NCBI GenBank assembly: GCA_001804785.1
Contig: MHBG01000096.1
Coordinates: 1-55,675, forward strand
Source: Lentisphaerae bacterium GWF2_45_14
GTDB lineage: Bacteria; Verrucomicrobiota; Lentisphaeria; Victivallales; GWF2-45-14
Direction of reading: 5' to 3'
DNA length: 55,675 nt
Position numbers and translations under genes: made by a program
The notes under the pieces: model-generated
The model's input: the letters and a program-made list of their open reading frames with translations, nothing else
What the model was told of the DNA's origin: nothing
The model's database searches: none
Shown here: piece after piece, positions 46,081 through 55,568 of the stretch
Layout of the letters: every line of letters starts with the position of its first letter
Position numbering within the stretch: the first letter of the stretch is position 1

Positions 46081-47274
46081 ATGCGTGTCCTAATATTGAC
46101 AGGAGAATATCCGCGAATAGGCTACATGCAGGCTGCCTGTTTTGTGAATGAACGGTTCAAGATTTACAGGGAAAATGGAATTGAATTAAACGTATATGCC
46201 ATTTCCGAAAAACCGAGTATCGCATTAAAGCTGCTTCGTTACCTGAGAAAAATAAAAACAGAAGATAAGTTTACCCGGGATCTTACTTATGATACGGTTC
46301 AATATAAGTTCATCCAGTTCAGGCAGGGCATTTTCCATAGATTTTTTCACTATGAAAAATACGGGCAATTTATGGCAGATGCCGTAAAGCGTCGAGTTAA
46401 GGTAAAGGATTATGATATCATAGTTGCACACATAGCGACCTCGGCTGGTTGGGCAGCTAAGATACTTTCAGAAGAATTCAATAAACCTTATGTTGTAATA
46501 TCACATGGCAGCGATATTCACACCTCGCCCTTTCTTGCCGCGTCCTTAAAGGAAACTGTTGTCGAGATATTGGCAGGCTCAAGAGCTTCGATATTTGTTA
46601 GCCGGGCACTACTGGATACTGCTAAAAATTTAGGTTACTCGCCTCACAACGCCCATGTTGTTCCGAACGGTATCAATCCGGGAATTTTTAATCTAAAAGA
46701 TAAGAAAGATGCAAAAACAAAGTGCGGAATTTCAGACAGTTCAATATGCATAGGGTTTGTAGGAAATCTTATGCACGTAAAGAGAGCTGACTGCCTAATT
46801 GAAATTTTCAGAGCAATTAAAGATGCCATACCCAATGCATATTTTACAATTATAGGGAATGGATATCTTAAAAACGAATTATTGAGAAAGAGCGGTACTT
46901 TGAAAATCGATGTCCACTTCACAGGTTCTCTGCCGCAAGAGGATGTGGCATCATATATGAAAGCTATGGACTTAATGATTCTACCCAGTCGGAATGAAGG
47001 ATGGCCATGTGTGGTTCTTGAAGCACAGGCCTGCGGCACTCCCGTAGCAGGCAGTAACTGCGGGGGAATACCGGAAGCCGTAGGAGAATGCGGTATTATT
47101 ATTGAAGACGGGGCCGATTTTATTCATAGATTTGCCAATGAGTCGGTAAATATTTTAAAAAAACCGTTTGATCCAGAAGTTGTCAATAAAAGAGCAATGG
47201 AATACACTTGGGAAAAAACGGCGGGACAAGAGGTTGAAATATTTAGGGAAATTTTAAGAACAAGCTCTCTGTGA
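46081..47274 (+). CDS. GT4-type glycosyltransferase
   Basis: A 397-residue GT-B protein. VVPNGINPGIF, IGFVGNLMHVKRAD and RNEGWPCVVLEAQACGTPV mark the donor-binding half; ISHGSDIHTS is typical of the acceptor half. The frame is open ten codons earlier, but the ATG at 46081 begins the first strand (MRVLILTGEYP) and has GGAA upstream. It is followed by a 275-base gap with a likely new promoter. Role: transfer of one sugar in the cytoplasm. Confidence 0.87.
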   Translation: MRVLILTGEYPRIGYMQAACFVNERFKIYRENGIELNVYAISEKPSIALKLLRYLRKIKTEDKFTRDLTYDTVQYKFIQFRQGIFHRFFHYEKYGQFMADAVKRRVKVKDYDIIVAHIATSAGWAAKILSEEFNKPYVVISHGSDIHTSPFLAASLKETVVEILAGSRASIFVSRALLDTAKNLGYSPHNAHVVPNGINPGIFNLKDKKDAKTKCGISDSSICIGFVGNLMHVKRADCLIEIFRAIKDAIPNAYFTIIGNGYLKNELLRKSGTLKIDVHFTGSLPQEDVASYMKAMDLMILPSRNEGWPCVVLEAQACGTPVAGSNCGGIPEAVGECGIIIEDGADFIHRFANESVNILKKPFDPEVVNKRAMEYTWEKTAGQEVEIFREILRTSSL

Positions 47275-47342
47275 TTGTCGTTAATCAATCAGTACAGCAT
47301 AAATGAATGCGGCATCTGAACCAATAGAAATGTATAGAAAGC

Positions 47343-47361
47343 TGTGAACATTGTATTCACA
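47343..47361. repeat. Inverted repeat TGTGAA-N7-TTCACA
   Basis: Perfect 6-base arms (47343-47348 and 47356-47361) around 7 bases, about 20 bases before the -35 of the promoter candidate. It could be an operator. The spacing does not fit CRP. Confidence 0.4.
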
Positions 47362-47379
47362 CAAAGATTCTCAATGCGG

Positions 47380-47408
47380 TTGGCAAATAAAAATTTATAT
47401 GCTATATC
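47380..47408 (+). promoter_or_regulatory. Candidate extended -10 promoter
   Basis: TTGGCA (47380-47385), a 17-base A+T-rich spacer, and TATATC (47403-47408) preceded by TG-N. It would start a leader of about 135 bases before the amidotransferase gene. Confidence 0.45.
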
Positions 47409-47549
47409 TTATTAATATATTGTCAGGACATTATGGCCAGCGGTTCTTTGCTAATTGAGTTAGAAAATGACTTGTTGCCGGCAAATAACGGGTTCATTTT
47501 TGCCCTATTGACGTTTGGCTAAGAAAATATTCAAAAAGAAATTAATTTA

Positions 47550-48668
47550 ATGACTCGTCCTTATCAGATTTGTTCCAGATGTGTGATGGATACTTCAGAT
47601 CCCGATATTGATTTTGACAATGACGGAGTATGTACGCACTGCCGTAGCTATGGGCGGATGATACGTGATATTCACATGTCAGAGAATGAAAGAAAACTGC
47701 TTCTACAGAAAACCGTTGAAAAAATCAAGAGACAGGGAAGCTCTTGCCAATATGACTGCGTTATCGGCTTAAGCGGCGGAGTGGACAGTACGTATACGGC
47801 ATATCTTGTCAAAAATATGGGCATGAGGCCCTTGGCCGTACATTTAGATAATGGATGGGATACCGAAATTGCGGTAAGTAACATAGAAAAGACTGTAAAA
47901 AGACTCAATATTGACCTATACACTCATGTTATCGACTGGACGGAGTTCAGGGATATGCAGCTTTCGTATTTCAAGGCATCTGTAGCTGATATTGAAGTAT
48001 TGACAGATCATGCCATTTGGGCTGTATTATATCGGCAGGCCGCCCGTCATGGAATTAAATATATCATCAATGGCGCGAATGTTACCTCCGAGTTCATACT
48101 CCCATTGTCATGGATAAGCGACAAAAATGATCTAAGAAACATAAAAGCAATTCAGCAAAGATTCGGCACTCAGAAAATTAAAACTTTTCCTACTTTGGGG
48201 TTTTTGAAATTAAACTGTTATAAATATATTCAGAATATAAAAGTTTTTATGATTCTCGATTATGTGGACTATATTAAAAAGGACGCCATAAAAATTATCG
48301 AAAATGAATTGGATTGGCGAAACTATGGCGGCAAACATCACGAGTCTTTTTTCACAAAATTTTTCCAAGCATATATTCTTCCTGAAAAATTCAAGATTGA
48401 CAAGAGGCGCGCGCACCTCTCAACCCTTATTTGTTCCAAACAAATCACGCGTGAGGCAGCTCTGGATGAACTAAAAAAAGCTTCCTATAATTCCGAAGAA
48501 CTCAAGGAAGATACTGATTATATAATAAAAAAACTGGGAATAACAGGAAATGAATTCAACGAGATTATGAAAATGCCTTTGAAAAAATATACCGACTATC
48601 CATCTTATCATAACAATATTTCTTATATTATGTGCAGATTCCTTTTCAGAAAATTGAAAGGCATTTAA
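47550..48668 (+). CDS. N-acetyl sugar amidotransferase, WbpG/PseA-like
   Basis: A 372-residue PP-loop ATPase. A zinc ribbon uses C8, C11, C28 and C31, and SGGVDS (75-80) is the ATP-pyrophosphatase loop. The family (for example WbpG) uses ATP to turn an acetamido group into an acetamidino group, with ammonia from HisH/HisF-like partners. No such partners are seen in this window, so the protein may use genomic HisH/HisF, free ammonia, or another donor. It implies an acetamido sugar in the glycan. The next gene's coding start lies 9 bases after its stop. Confidence 0.87.
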   Translation: MTRPYQICSRCVMDTSDPDIDFDNDGVCTHCRSYGRMIRDIHMSENERKLLLQKTVEKIKRQGSSCQYDCVIGLSGGVDSTYTAYLVKNMGMRPLAVHLDNGWDTEIAVSNIEKTVKRLNIDLYTHVIDWTEFRDMQLSYFKASVADIEVLTDHAIWAVLYRQAARHGIKYIINGANVTSEFILPLSWISDKNDLRNIKAIQQRFGTQKIKTFPTLGFLKLNCYKYIQNIKVFMILDYVDYIKKDAIKIIENELDWRNYGGKHHESFFTKFFQAYILPEKFKIDKRRAHLSTLICSKQITREAALDELKKASYNSEELKEDTDYIIKKLGITGNEFNEIMKMPLKKYTDYPSYHNNISYIMCRFLFRKLKGI

Positions 48669-48676
48669 AGCAGATA

Positions 48677-50188
48677 ATGAATATTTTACTCATAGATCCA
48701 TCAATTGGCACGGGAGACGGCTTGAATACGGGACTTGCCTGGCTGGCTGCCAGTGTTGATGCGGCTGGCTACGGCGTCAGAGTCCTTGACTTTGTCAACC
48801 GGCCTCAAATGGATTTCGACAGTACCGCATTATACCTAAAAGAAAATGTAGAGCGCTTAAAGCCGGATGTCGTTGGATTTTGTATTCACTCAATAACAAC
48901 CCAGATTACCTGCCGACTGGTTGAAAATCTGAAAAAACATTATGATGGGTTTGTTATAATCGGCGGCCCACAGATGGCCTTTGAGCATGGCGAGATATTT
49001 AACAAAATGCCTCAGATTGATTTCGCTGTCGTAGGCGAAGCTGAAGACACTCTTCCCGAACTGCTTGCCGCTCTGGAGAACAAGGCAAGTGAATATTCGG
49101 AAATAAACGGCATTATATGGAAGAAGTCCGGCAAGATAATTGAAAATACGTCACGCAAACAGCGACAGGATATTGACACATTGCCATATCCCGATTATAG
49201 AAAACATTTCGGACTTGAAACACTAACCGCCCCATATTCGATTATGACCAGCAGGGGATGCCCTTACAGTTGTATCTTCTGTAATTCTCATATGAGCGGG
49301 AAAAAATGGCGTACGCGTTCCTTGGAAAATGTCATGAATGAACTTGAAAATGCCATCAGAATATATGGAGTTCAGGAATTCATGGTACAAGAACCGGTAT
49401 TCAATCTGCGCCCGGAAAGAGTAGTCGAATTCTGCCATCTCCTGCAAGAAAGAAAAATTAACCTGCCATGGTTCAGCCCTAGCGGGATCCGTGCAGACAA
49501 ACTCACCCCTGAATGCATTGAGGCCATGAAAGAATCCGGATGTACCGAAATAAAAATAGGCGTGGAATCTCTGGTACCGGAAGTTTTGGAAAATGCAAAT
49601 AAAAATGTTACAGTTGAAACGATAGTCGAAATCTGTAATATGATAAAGAAAAGTTCATTTCCTTTACGGGGGTCATTCATAATCGGGCTGCCAGGAGACA
49701 ATTATCAGCGAACGATGGAGAACTTCAACAGATCGCGTAAGCTAGGTTTTGATACGACCGACTGGTCATTGCTCATTCCCTATCCTGGAACAAAAGCTTA
49801 TGAATGGGTAATGGAAAACGGCCGCATGTTTTATGATTACTGCTCCGCGGACCAGGGAGCTTTTCAAGTAACAAAACCCGGAGACATCAAGCTAGCGTTT
49901 GACACTGTAGATTTTCCTGCGAAAGAACGCATAAAGGCTTTTGTGAAGATTTCAGTAAAAAGCGGCAACTATATTTTTGACCGTAATCAGAGTTCCCTCA
50001 AAAAAGCATATTCGCTGTTAAAACAAATCATGCTCCATGACCCGCTCCGTATTCTGACGCATATTTCCGGAATATATAAGAAGTTGAAGATTAGCAGGAA
50101 AAGAGGACCTCTAAAATCTGACAGATACAAATTTAAAGAGTTAGCGCCGTTTGCTAAAACAATCCAAATCGAAAAACCTACAGGATGA
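48677..50188 (+). CDS. Cobalamin-binding-type radical SAM protein
   Basis: A 503-residue protein. B12-binding-like N-terminal domain (MNILLIDPS, DVVGFCIHS, VIIGGPQMA), then the radical SAM core with CPYSCIFC (C195, C199, C202). I use the ATG at 48677, which begins the first strand, rather than the ATG at 48632 inside the amidotransferase gene. Same overall class as the protein at 33136 but clearly diverged from it. Likely a radical methylation or rearrangement of a sugar or lipid; substrate unknown. Confidence 0.86.
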   Translation: MNILLIDPSIGTGDGLNTGLAWLAASVDAAGYGVRVLDFVNRPQMDFDSTALYLKENVERLKPDVVGFCIHSITTQITCRLVENLKKHYDGFVIIGGPQMAFEHGEIFNKMPQIDFAVVGEAEDTLPELLAALENKASEYSEINGIIWKKSGKIIENTSRKQRQDIDTLPYPDYRKHFGLETLTAPYSIMTSRGCPYSCIFCNSHMSGKKWRTRSLENVMNELENAIRIYGVQEFMVQEPVFNLRPERVVEFCHLLQERKINLPWFSPSGIRADKLTPECIEAMKESGCTEIKIGVESLVPEVLENANKNVTVETIVEICNMIKKSSFPLRGSFIIGLPGDNYQRTMENFNRSRKLGFDTTDWSLLIPYPGTKAYEWVMENGRMFYDYCSADQGAFQVTKPGDIKLAFDTVDFPAKERIKAFVKISVKSGNYIFDRNQSSLKKAYSLLKQIMLHDPLRILTHISGIYKKLKISRKRGPLKSDRYKFKELAPFAKTIQIEKPTG

Positions 50189-50196
50189 TCCGCTGA

Positions 50197-51291
50197 ATGA
50201 AAAAAATGATTTTTCATTATTCTGGTCAATTGTATGATGTTCAGGATACCGGCGAAAAAAAGCGTCCATCCAAAATGATTGAGGCTTTCAGGGAAATTGG
50301 TTTTCAGGTCGAAACCGTCACGGGAACTCTTGACGAACGCAAGATGGCGCTTGGCACCATAAAAAAATGCATTAATGAATTCAGTTTCCTCTATTCAGAA
50401 TCAAGCTCAATCCCGCTAATGCTGAGCAGTGATTCACATGTTCCTCTTCTTAACGGACCAGACATAGAGCTCTTCAGACTCTGCAAAAAAGCAAAGTTAC
50501 CGTGCGGGGTCTTCTACAGGGACATTTACTGGCGCTATTCATCTTTTTCCAAAACTGTAGGAATGCTGAAACACATACTTTCTGTCCCCTTTTACATTCA
50601 CGAACTTTTTGTATACAAAAAATACATGGACTGCGTCTTCGTTCCTTCTCAAAGATTTGCGGAAAAAGTCCCAATAATCAGCAAAGAAAAAATGATGACT
50701 CTTCCTCCCGGCTGCGATATTCCTGAGAACCTTTCTGTAAAAAGCTCCAAAAACAAAGATACCGTACTCCGGCTCCTCTATGTTGGTTCCGTAGCCCCGC
50801 CTATTTACGACATCAGTGCTATTCTGGACTACGTATCGGGTAAAGCTTCAACGCAAATGGAACTTACGATTGTAACAAGGAGGCCGGAATGGGGAAAATA
50901 TTCATCTCGTTACAGACTCGCAGATAACGTAAAAGTAATGCATGTTTCAGGAGACAAACTCAAGGCTTTATACGAAAATTCCGATCTTTTCCTGATATGC
51001 TTGAAGAATGATAAATACCGTGAGCTATGCATGCCGCTTAAACTTTTTGAGGCATTCGGCAATTTACTTCCAGTTTTGTCCTGCGGGGACAATGCGGTAT
51101 CGGATTTTGTAGAAAAGCATCAGATCGGCTGGGCTGAAAATAACATTGAAGACGCATATGCGACACTAGATTCCCTTGCCGGAAATCGAGACGAAATCCA
51201 GAGGCTGAAAGCAGAGCTCCCCGCAATAATAAAAGAAAATACCTGGAAAACTCGAGCCGAAAAAGTCGAGAAAACACTCGGTCGCCGGTAG
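50197..51291 (+). CDS. GT-B glycosyltransferase (GT4-like)
   Basis: A 364-residue protein. LLYVGSVAPPIYDI and ENSDLFLICLKNDKYRE, then PLKLFEAFGNLLPVLSCG, form the donor-binding half of a GT4-like fold. The N-terminal half is more diverged. It is the last gene of the plus-strand run and ends 26 bases from the end of the convergent DUF5107 gene. No clear terminator lies between. Role: glycosyl transfer, probably in the cytoplasm. Confidence 0.83.
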   Translation: MKKMIFHYSGQLYDVQDTGEKKRPSKMIEAFREIGFQVETVTGTLDERKMALGTIKKCINEFSFLYSESSSIPLMLSSDSHVPLLNGPDIELFRLCKKAKLPCGVFYRDIYWRYSSFSKTVGMLKHILSVPFYIHELFVYKKYMDCVFVPSQRFAEKVPIISKEKMMTLPPGCDIPENLSVKSSKNKDTVLRLLYVGSVAPPIYDISAILDYVSGKASTQMELTIVTRRPEWGKYSSRYRLADNVKVMHVSGDKLKALYENSDLFLICLKNDKYRELCMPLKLFEAFGNLLPVLSCGDNAVSDFVEKHQIGWAENNIEDAYATLDSLAGNRDEIQRLKAELPAIIKENTWKTRAEKVEKTLGRR

Positions 51292-51317
51292 TGCCCGCAA
51301 ACTCCAAAGATCTTATG

Positions 51318-54300
51318 CTATACTTTTCGTATCATATTTTTCTCTGACAGGAGAATAATTGTTTCTGAATCATTCCCCCGCCCGTTTTTATCCAAGAATT
51401 TCAAGTATTCTTCAACTCTTGAAAAGACTTTATCCGCAGATGCCTTTTCCTTTATATATTGAAGACACCCAGCCCGATAGATCAGATTTTTCCAGTAGCG
51501 TACATCAATATGCTCCCAATCAGCTTCCCATATCATGTTTCTCAATGGGAAGAAATCAATATCAAGAAAATCTCCTTTCTCGGCGCCCTTCCTGTACGCA
51601 TCTAAGGCCTTTTCCGGCAACATTGCCTTTCCATACGCATTGCCTGCCTTTAAATACCATTCGGCTTCTTTGTTGCCGGATGGTTTTCCTATCCCTATAT
51701 TTTCGGGATATTTTGTGGCTTCAAGGTAAAACTCTGCGGCGCTCTTAAATTCATTATTATTAAGAGCGTTCAGCGCCAGTTTATCACAAGCCGTCTCATA
51801 GAGCGCTCTTGACAGCATTTTCCCCTCGCAGAGACAAAAGTTTCCATTAATCAGCAGGGAATAGGCTTTTTCCGGCATATCATTAGCTAAAAAGGCTTTG
51901 ACCATGGAGAGCTTCAGACGGCTGTCTTTTTTTATCATGTTGTCTTTTTCCTCAAAAACGTCAAGCCATTCGGAATTTCTATCGGCTTCCTCCAGGAGGA
52001 TTCCAGCTTCCATCAAGGTCCGGCTTCCGACATTGGGGGAATTTACAGCTTTTTTATAAAATTTTATAGCGTTGGAGAGTTCCGCCTTCCTTTTCCAATA
52101 ATAAAGACCTATATTTCTAAGTGCATATACTTCTTCCGGGCCTTTTACTTTTTCCCAGAGCAGAACGGCCTCATTCCATCGGTCCTTGTAAGCCAACAGG
52201 CACCCGAGCTGATAGGCTGCCGTTGAATCATCAGGGTATTCTTCTATAGCAAAACGAAGGACATTTTCCGTTTCGTTGCGAAAAGCCAGACGGCTCGTCC
52301 ATTGGGTTTTCTGCGAAACATCCATTGACTCCCGAGCTCCCGGCTTGTTCCCGTTTTCGCGTTTTAACCACGCAAGGAAGTAGTAGCCCTGTCTGTCTAT
52401 TTCCTTCTGTGCCGCAATGAGTTCGGAGGCATCTTCATATTCATGAATATTTATATACTCACATGCCGTTTCGAGCATGAGTTCGGGATTGACATTGAAG
52501 TCAGAGGAAGCGCTCATCCCGCTGAAGAATTTTTCGCCTAGCAATAGTGGTGTCAGGTGAAAAAGATTGTCAGATTCTTTGATATGGCTTTGGTTCTTTT
52601 CTTTTAATTTCCGCTTACATAATGCATAAAGGGCCATTGCCCGCGGGTTTCTTGCTCCATACTTAAGTATCTCTTCAAGAATAAATGCGGCTCTCTTATA
52701 ATCTTTAACCCAAACGCCATCAATGGCTATTTCCAGAGCTGCGGCATCACGAAACAAGTTGGAATCCATCGCGTGAGAAAAAATAATGTCAGCTTTTTTT
52801 ATATTCTCTTTTCGCCTATGTATTCTACCGCAATAGATTAAAGCCTCCGGGTTATTTCTGTCGGATTGAAGAATTGTTTCCAATTTTTCCAGTGCATCGT
52901 CGTAAAGTCCGCAGTCTATCAGCAACCTTGCCTCCGATAGTTTTGAATTGAAATTTTTCGCTTCGTCATTTTTATAGATATTAAGAGCTTCCGCGCGGTG
53001 ACCATGCTCTTCATTATATTTGCCCTTGAGATAGACAGACTCAACAACATGATTTTCAGCTGTCTCGAATGCAGTGTCAACAGTGGATTTTCTGACAAAC
53101 TCGGCGATGATATTTCCTCTGACATCAAGAAAATGGATGTCGGTATTATCGCTTACGGGAAGTTCCAGTTTCACACATTCGCCTGTTCGAGCCGAAAACA
53201 CCTTTGAGTCGCCGGGAGTCCCGCCATTGACTGCCACAATTTTTATACCATCCAGGGGTGCTGCCGCATAAAAACTGATATCTGCGATGTTTTTTTCAAC
53301 TTTAATCATAGCTGCAAAATCCTCGCAGGCCAGATTGAACCCACCCGTATTTGCTACAGGAAACCAAAAATCTTTCTGGATGTGGATTCTGCCCGGTTCA
53401 AGCATCCTATAATCAGATTGCAGGGAAAAAGGTCCCGTCTGAAGTTCGCAGTAATCGGCACCTTCATCCGACAGCAGGTCTATGAAGATTTTGCCGTCGC
53501 GCGCATTTCCAAACATCCATAGTTTCCGGCCGCGGACGAGACTGCGATTCGCGACATGAACCAATCCACGAGCATGTTCATGGTGGTATATTCCATAAAA
53601 ATCCTCTTCCATTTTTTCGGCAAAAACAGGGAAATGCTGTTTAATATTTTTAAAACAGCTGATATCACTGCCTTCGTGAATGGGGTAATTGACATATCCA
53701 AGACGCGAGGCATCCATCGGAGGATGCGTGTAGAGGCGCTTGGTTGAACGCGGATAAATAAACTGAGTATCCGAGTATACCGGGCAGGCAGCGTTTATCC
53801 AGTAGTAAAAACGCTGCGGCAACTCGGTTGGGTTATAGAGCTTTGACTCCATTTCAATTACCGCTTTGGCCGGATGAAGTTTAACTTCAACACTCCAACC
53901 CATTCGGCAAGTCCATTCGATATCGCCCATTGTTACAGACGCCGAGCCATCATCATATTCCCTTGTCCGACAGGAAACTTCTTCAAGGGTAGTTGTTGTA
54001 TGACTGTTGGGAAAATTAAATTCGACTCCGACCGCCGGCCATGCGCCGCGAAGTGCAAAAAGCCCAGGCTTTATCACAGGATTGGAATAAAAGATTTCCG
54101 AGTCGTTCACCTTATCATACGCCGAGTAGAGTCTGCCGCCTATTTCGGGAAGGAAAGTCAGTTTCAGATAATCGTTTTCCAAAAATACGCCGCGATACTT
54201 TTTTACCTCTTTTTCTCCTGTTATTATTTCTTGTGTCGTATATGGGTAAATCGGACTGCTTCTGGGGGTGAATTCTTTTTCCAATGGCGCCTCTTTATCA

Positions 54301-54362
54301 GCATCTCCCATTTTGTATGTAGGAAGTTCTACGAATCCTTCTGATATTTTCACGACTTTCAT
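51318..54362 (-). CDS. DUF5107 domain protein with tetratricopeptide repeats
   Basis: A 1014-residue protein. The N-terminal half (about 1-330) is the DUF5107 domain, a sugar-mutarotase-like beta fold: LTFLPEIGGRLYSAYD, GVEFNFPNSHTTTTL and YYWINAACPVY. From about residue 440 to the end are TPR-type helical repeats (GHRAEALNIYKN, LYDDALEKLETIL and others). No signal peptide is seen. AAGGA precedes the ATG by 9 bases. The biological role is unknown, but a link to carbohydrate metabolism is likely. It follows the GntR-type regulator gene by 87 bases in the same direction, so the two are probably one transcript. Confidence 0.83.
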   Translation of the reverse strand: MKVVKISEGFVELPTYKMGDADKEAPLEKEFTPRSSPIYPYTTQEIITGEKEVKKYRGVFLENDYLKLTFLPEIGGRLYSAYDKVNDSEIFYSNPVIKPGLFALRGAWPAVGVEFNFPNSHTTTTLEEVSCRTREYDDGSASVTMGDIEWTCRMGWSVEVKLHPAKAVIEMESKLYNPTELPQRFYYWINAACPVYSDTQFIYPRSTKRLYTHPPMDASRLGYVNYPIHEGSDISCFKNIKQHFPVFAEKMEEDFYGIYHHEHARGLVHVANRSLVRGRKLWMFGNARDGKIFIDLLSDEGADYCELQTGPFSLQSDYRMLEPGRIHIQKDFWFPVANTGGFNLACEDFAAMIKVEKNIADISFYAAAPLDGIKIVAVNGGTPGDSKVFSARTGECVKLELPVSDNTDIHFLDVRGNIIAEFVRKSTVDTAFETAENHVVESVYLKGKYNEEHGHRAEALNIYKNDEAKNFNSKLSEARLLIDCGLYDDALEKLETILQSDRNNPEALIYCGRIHRRKENIKKADIIFSHAMDSNLFRDAAALEIAIDGVWVKDYKRAAFILEEILKYGARNPRAMALYALCKRKLKEKNQSHIKESDNLFHLTPLLLGEKFFSGMSASSDFNVNPELMLETACEYINIHEYEDASELIAAQKEIDRQGYYFLAWLKRENGNKPGARESMDVSQKTQWTSRLAFRNETENVLRFAIEEYPDDSTAAYQLGCLLAYKDRWNEAVLLWEKVKGPEEVYALRNIGLYYWKRKAELSNAIKFYKKAVNSPNVGSRTLMEAGILLEEADRNSEWLDVFEEKDNMIKKDSRLKLSMVKAFLANDMPEKAYSLLINGNFCLCEGKMLSRALYETACDKLALNALNNNEFKSAAEFYLEATKYPENIGIGKPSGNKEAEWYLKAGNAYGKAMLPEKALDAYRKGAEKGDFLDIDFFPLRNMIWEADWEHIDVRYWKNLIYRAGCLQYIKEKASADKVFSRVEEYLKFLDKNGRGNDSETIILLSEKNMIRKV

Positions 54363-54391
54363 CTTGAGTTATTCCTTATTTTTATTTGACT

Positions 54392-54408
54392 GTGATGATA
54401 AAAATCAC
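54392..54408. repeat. Short inverted repeat between regulator and DUF5107 genes
   Basis: Arms GTGAT (54392-54396) and ATCAC (54404-54408) around seven bases, about 30 bases before the DUF5107 start. It could be a regulator site or chance. Confidence 0.3.
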
Positions 54409-54449
54409 GTGGTGCAGTTCGATAAGCGTAAACAACCTCCGATGCGCTT

Positions 54450-55508
54450 TCAAGATATTTTATCCCCACGCTTTGAATTATAGATTGAAGTCGATTCACG
54501 AATAATGAGCTCCGGCTCAAGGACAATGCTGCCTTCCATTACACTTCCATCTATGATATTCAAAAGCTGTTCACAGGCTATTTTCCCGAGTTCATAGATG
54601 GGGATTCTGATTGTTGTTATCGCTGGAGAAAAAAGGCGGGCCGACTGCATATCATTACAGCCGACAACCGAAATGTCTCTCGGTACCTTTTTCCCACTTT
54701 TGCGAAGCTCCCCTGCGAGCTCAACGGCAATATCGTCGTCGAATGTTATTATCGCTGTGAATTTCATTAGCTTATCAATCAAAAATGCTGATTTCTGAAT
54801 ATCGGCGGCTTCAAAGATATTCCCACTCCCGACACTTATACCGGCATTCGCCGCTGCTTCTTTTACTCCGTCAGTAAAATCTGCAGAGATTGGGATTTTG
54901 CCTGCGTTTAAAAGGGCTATTTTTCTATGTCCCAAAGAAAGGAGGTGCTCGCAGGCTATTTTTCCAGCCTTCTTATAGTCAACAAGTACTGCATTTACCT
55001 TCATCCCAGGGATATAGTTTTTGGCAAATACGAAGGGAATATTTTCCGTTATCATCCTTCCCAAAATATCAGAAGGGAAATGAAAAGAACCTATGATAAA
55101 CCCCGCATACTTCGCCCCTCTGAGAATTTCCTGCTCAATATCATTCTCTGTTCCGGTGGCGATGATATCGAGAGAATATCCCTTTCCCGCGACAACCTCT
55201 CCAATGCCCTGAATCATCCTGTTGGTGAATGGATGAACAGAATAATTCAAGTCAGACAAAACAATGGCTATTTTTTTTGGTTTGTTCCGGCGAGAGGCAA
55301 CGAATGTGCCTTTTCCCTGAATCCTATATATATATCCTGCAATCTCAAGTTCTTTCATCGTCTGGCGGATAGTATTCCTCGAAAGCCCGAATTTCTCGGA
55401 TATTTCAGGTTCTGAAGGAATTTTATCATCCGGCATGAAGCCACCCGAATCAATTTGATTCTTCAGATTTCTTAAAAGGCTTTCATATTTGAAATTGATA
55501 GCTTTCAC
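54450..55508 (-). CDS. GntR-type regulator with LacI-like sugar sensor
   Basis: A 352-residue regulator. Residues 1-70 are a GntR winged helix (PSEPEISEKFGLSRNTIRQ, then QGKGTFVAS). Residues about 75-350 are a LacI/periplasmic-binding-like sensor (KKIAIVLSDL, GHRKIALLNAG, ISVVGCNDMQSAR). The plan is that of AraR-like regulators. It starts with GTG at 55508, the first start possible in this frame. A strong sigma70 promoter sits just upstream with an inverted repeat between its -35 and -10, so autoregulation is likely. The ligand is probably a sugar. It likely controls the DUF5107 gene downstream. Confidence 0.9.
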   Translation of the reverse strand: MKAINFKYESLLRNLKNQIDSGGFMPDDKIPSEPEISEKFGLSRNTIRQTMKELEIAGYIYRIQGKGTFVASRRNKPKKIAIVLSDLNYSVHPFTNRMIQGIGEVVAGKGYSLDIIATGTENDIEQEILRGAKYAGFIIGSFHFPSDILGRMITENIPFVFAKNYIPGMKVNAVLVDYKKAGKIACEHLLSLGHRKIALLNAGKIPISADFTDGVKEAAANAGISVGSGNIFEAADIQKSAFLIDKLMKFTAIITFDDDIAVELAGELRKSGKKVPRDISVVGCNDMQSARLFSPAITTIRIPIYELGKIACEQLLNIIDGSVMEGSIVLEPELIIRESTSIYNSKRGDKIS

Positions 55509-55539
55509 CTTGTATCATGGGGTTGTCTCAACAATCACT

Positions 55540-55568
55540 ATTATACATGATAGGCACCTGCCTGTCAA
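55540..55568 (-). promoter_or_regulatory. Consensus sigma70 promoter of the regulator gene
   Basis: On the minus strand, TTGACA (55563-55568), exactly 17 bases, and TATAAT (55540-55545): both hexamers match consensus fully. The start would be near 55533, about 25 bases before the GTG start at 55508. Confidence 0.85.
55552..55563. promoter_or_regulatory. Candidate operator inside the regulator promoter
   Basis: A perfect inverted repeat AGGCA-N2-TGCCT fills the spacer between -35 and -10. A protein bound here would block RNA polymerase. The GntR-type regulator itself is the obvious candidate. Confidence 0.5.

Larger units (their letters stand above)
47275..47549. other. Intergenic region before the sugar amidotransferase gene
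   Basis: A 275-base gap with no gene. It carries a candidate extended -10 promoter and an inverted repeat, described separately. This may start a separate transcript for the last three plus-strand genes. I see no strong terminator for the GT4 gene upstream. Confidence 0.6.

Noticed and set aside
47343-47361. CRP-like site
   Set aside because: The TGTGA/TCACA arms are nine bases apart instead of six, so it does not fit the CRP pattern.
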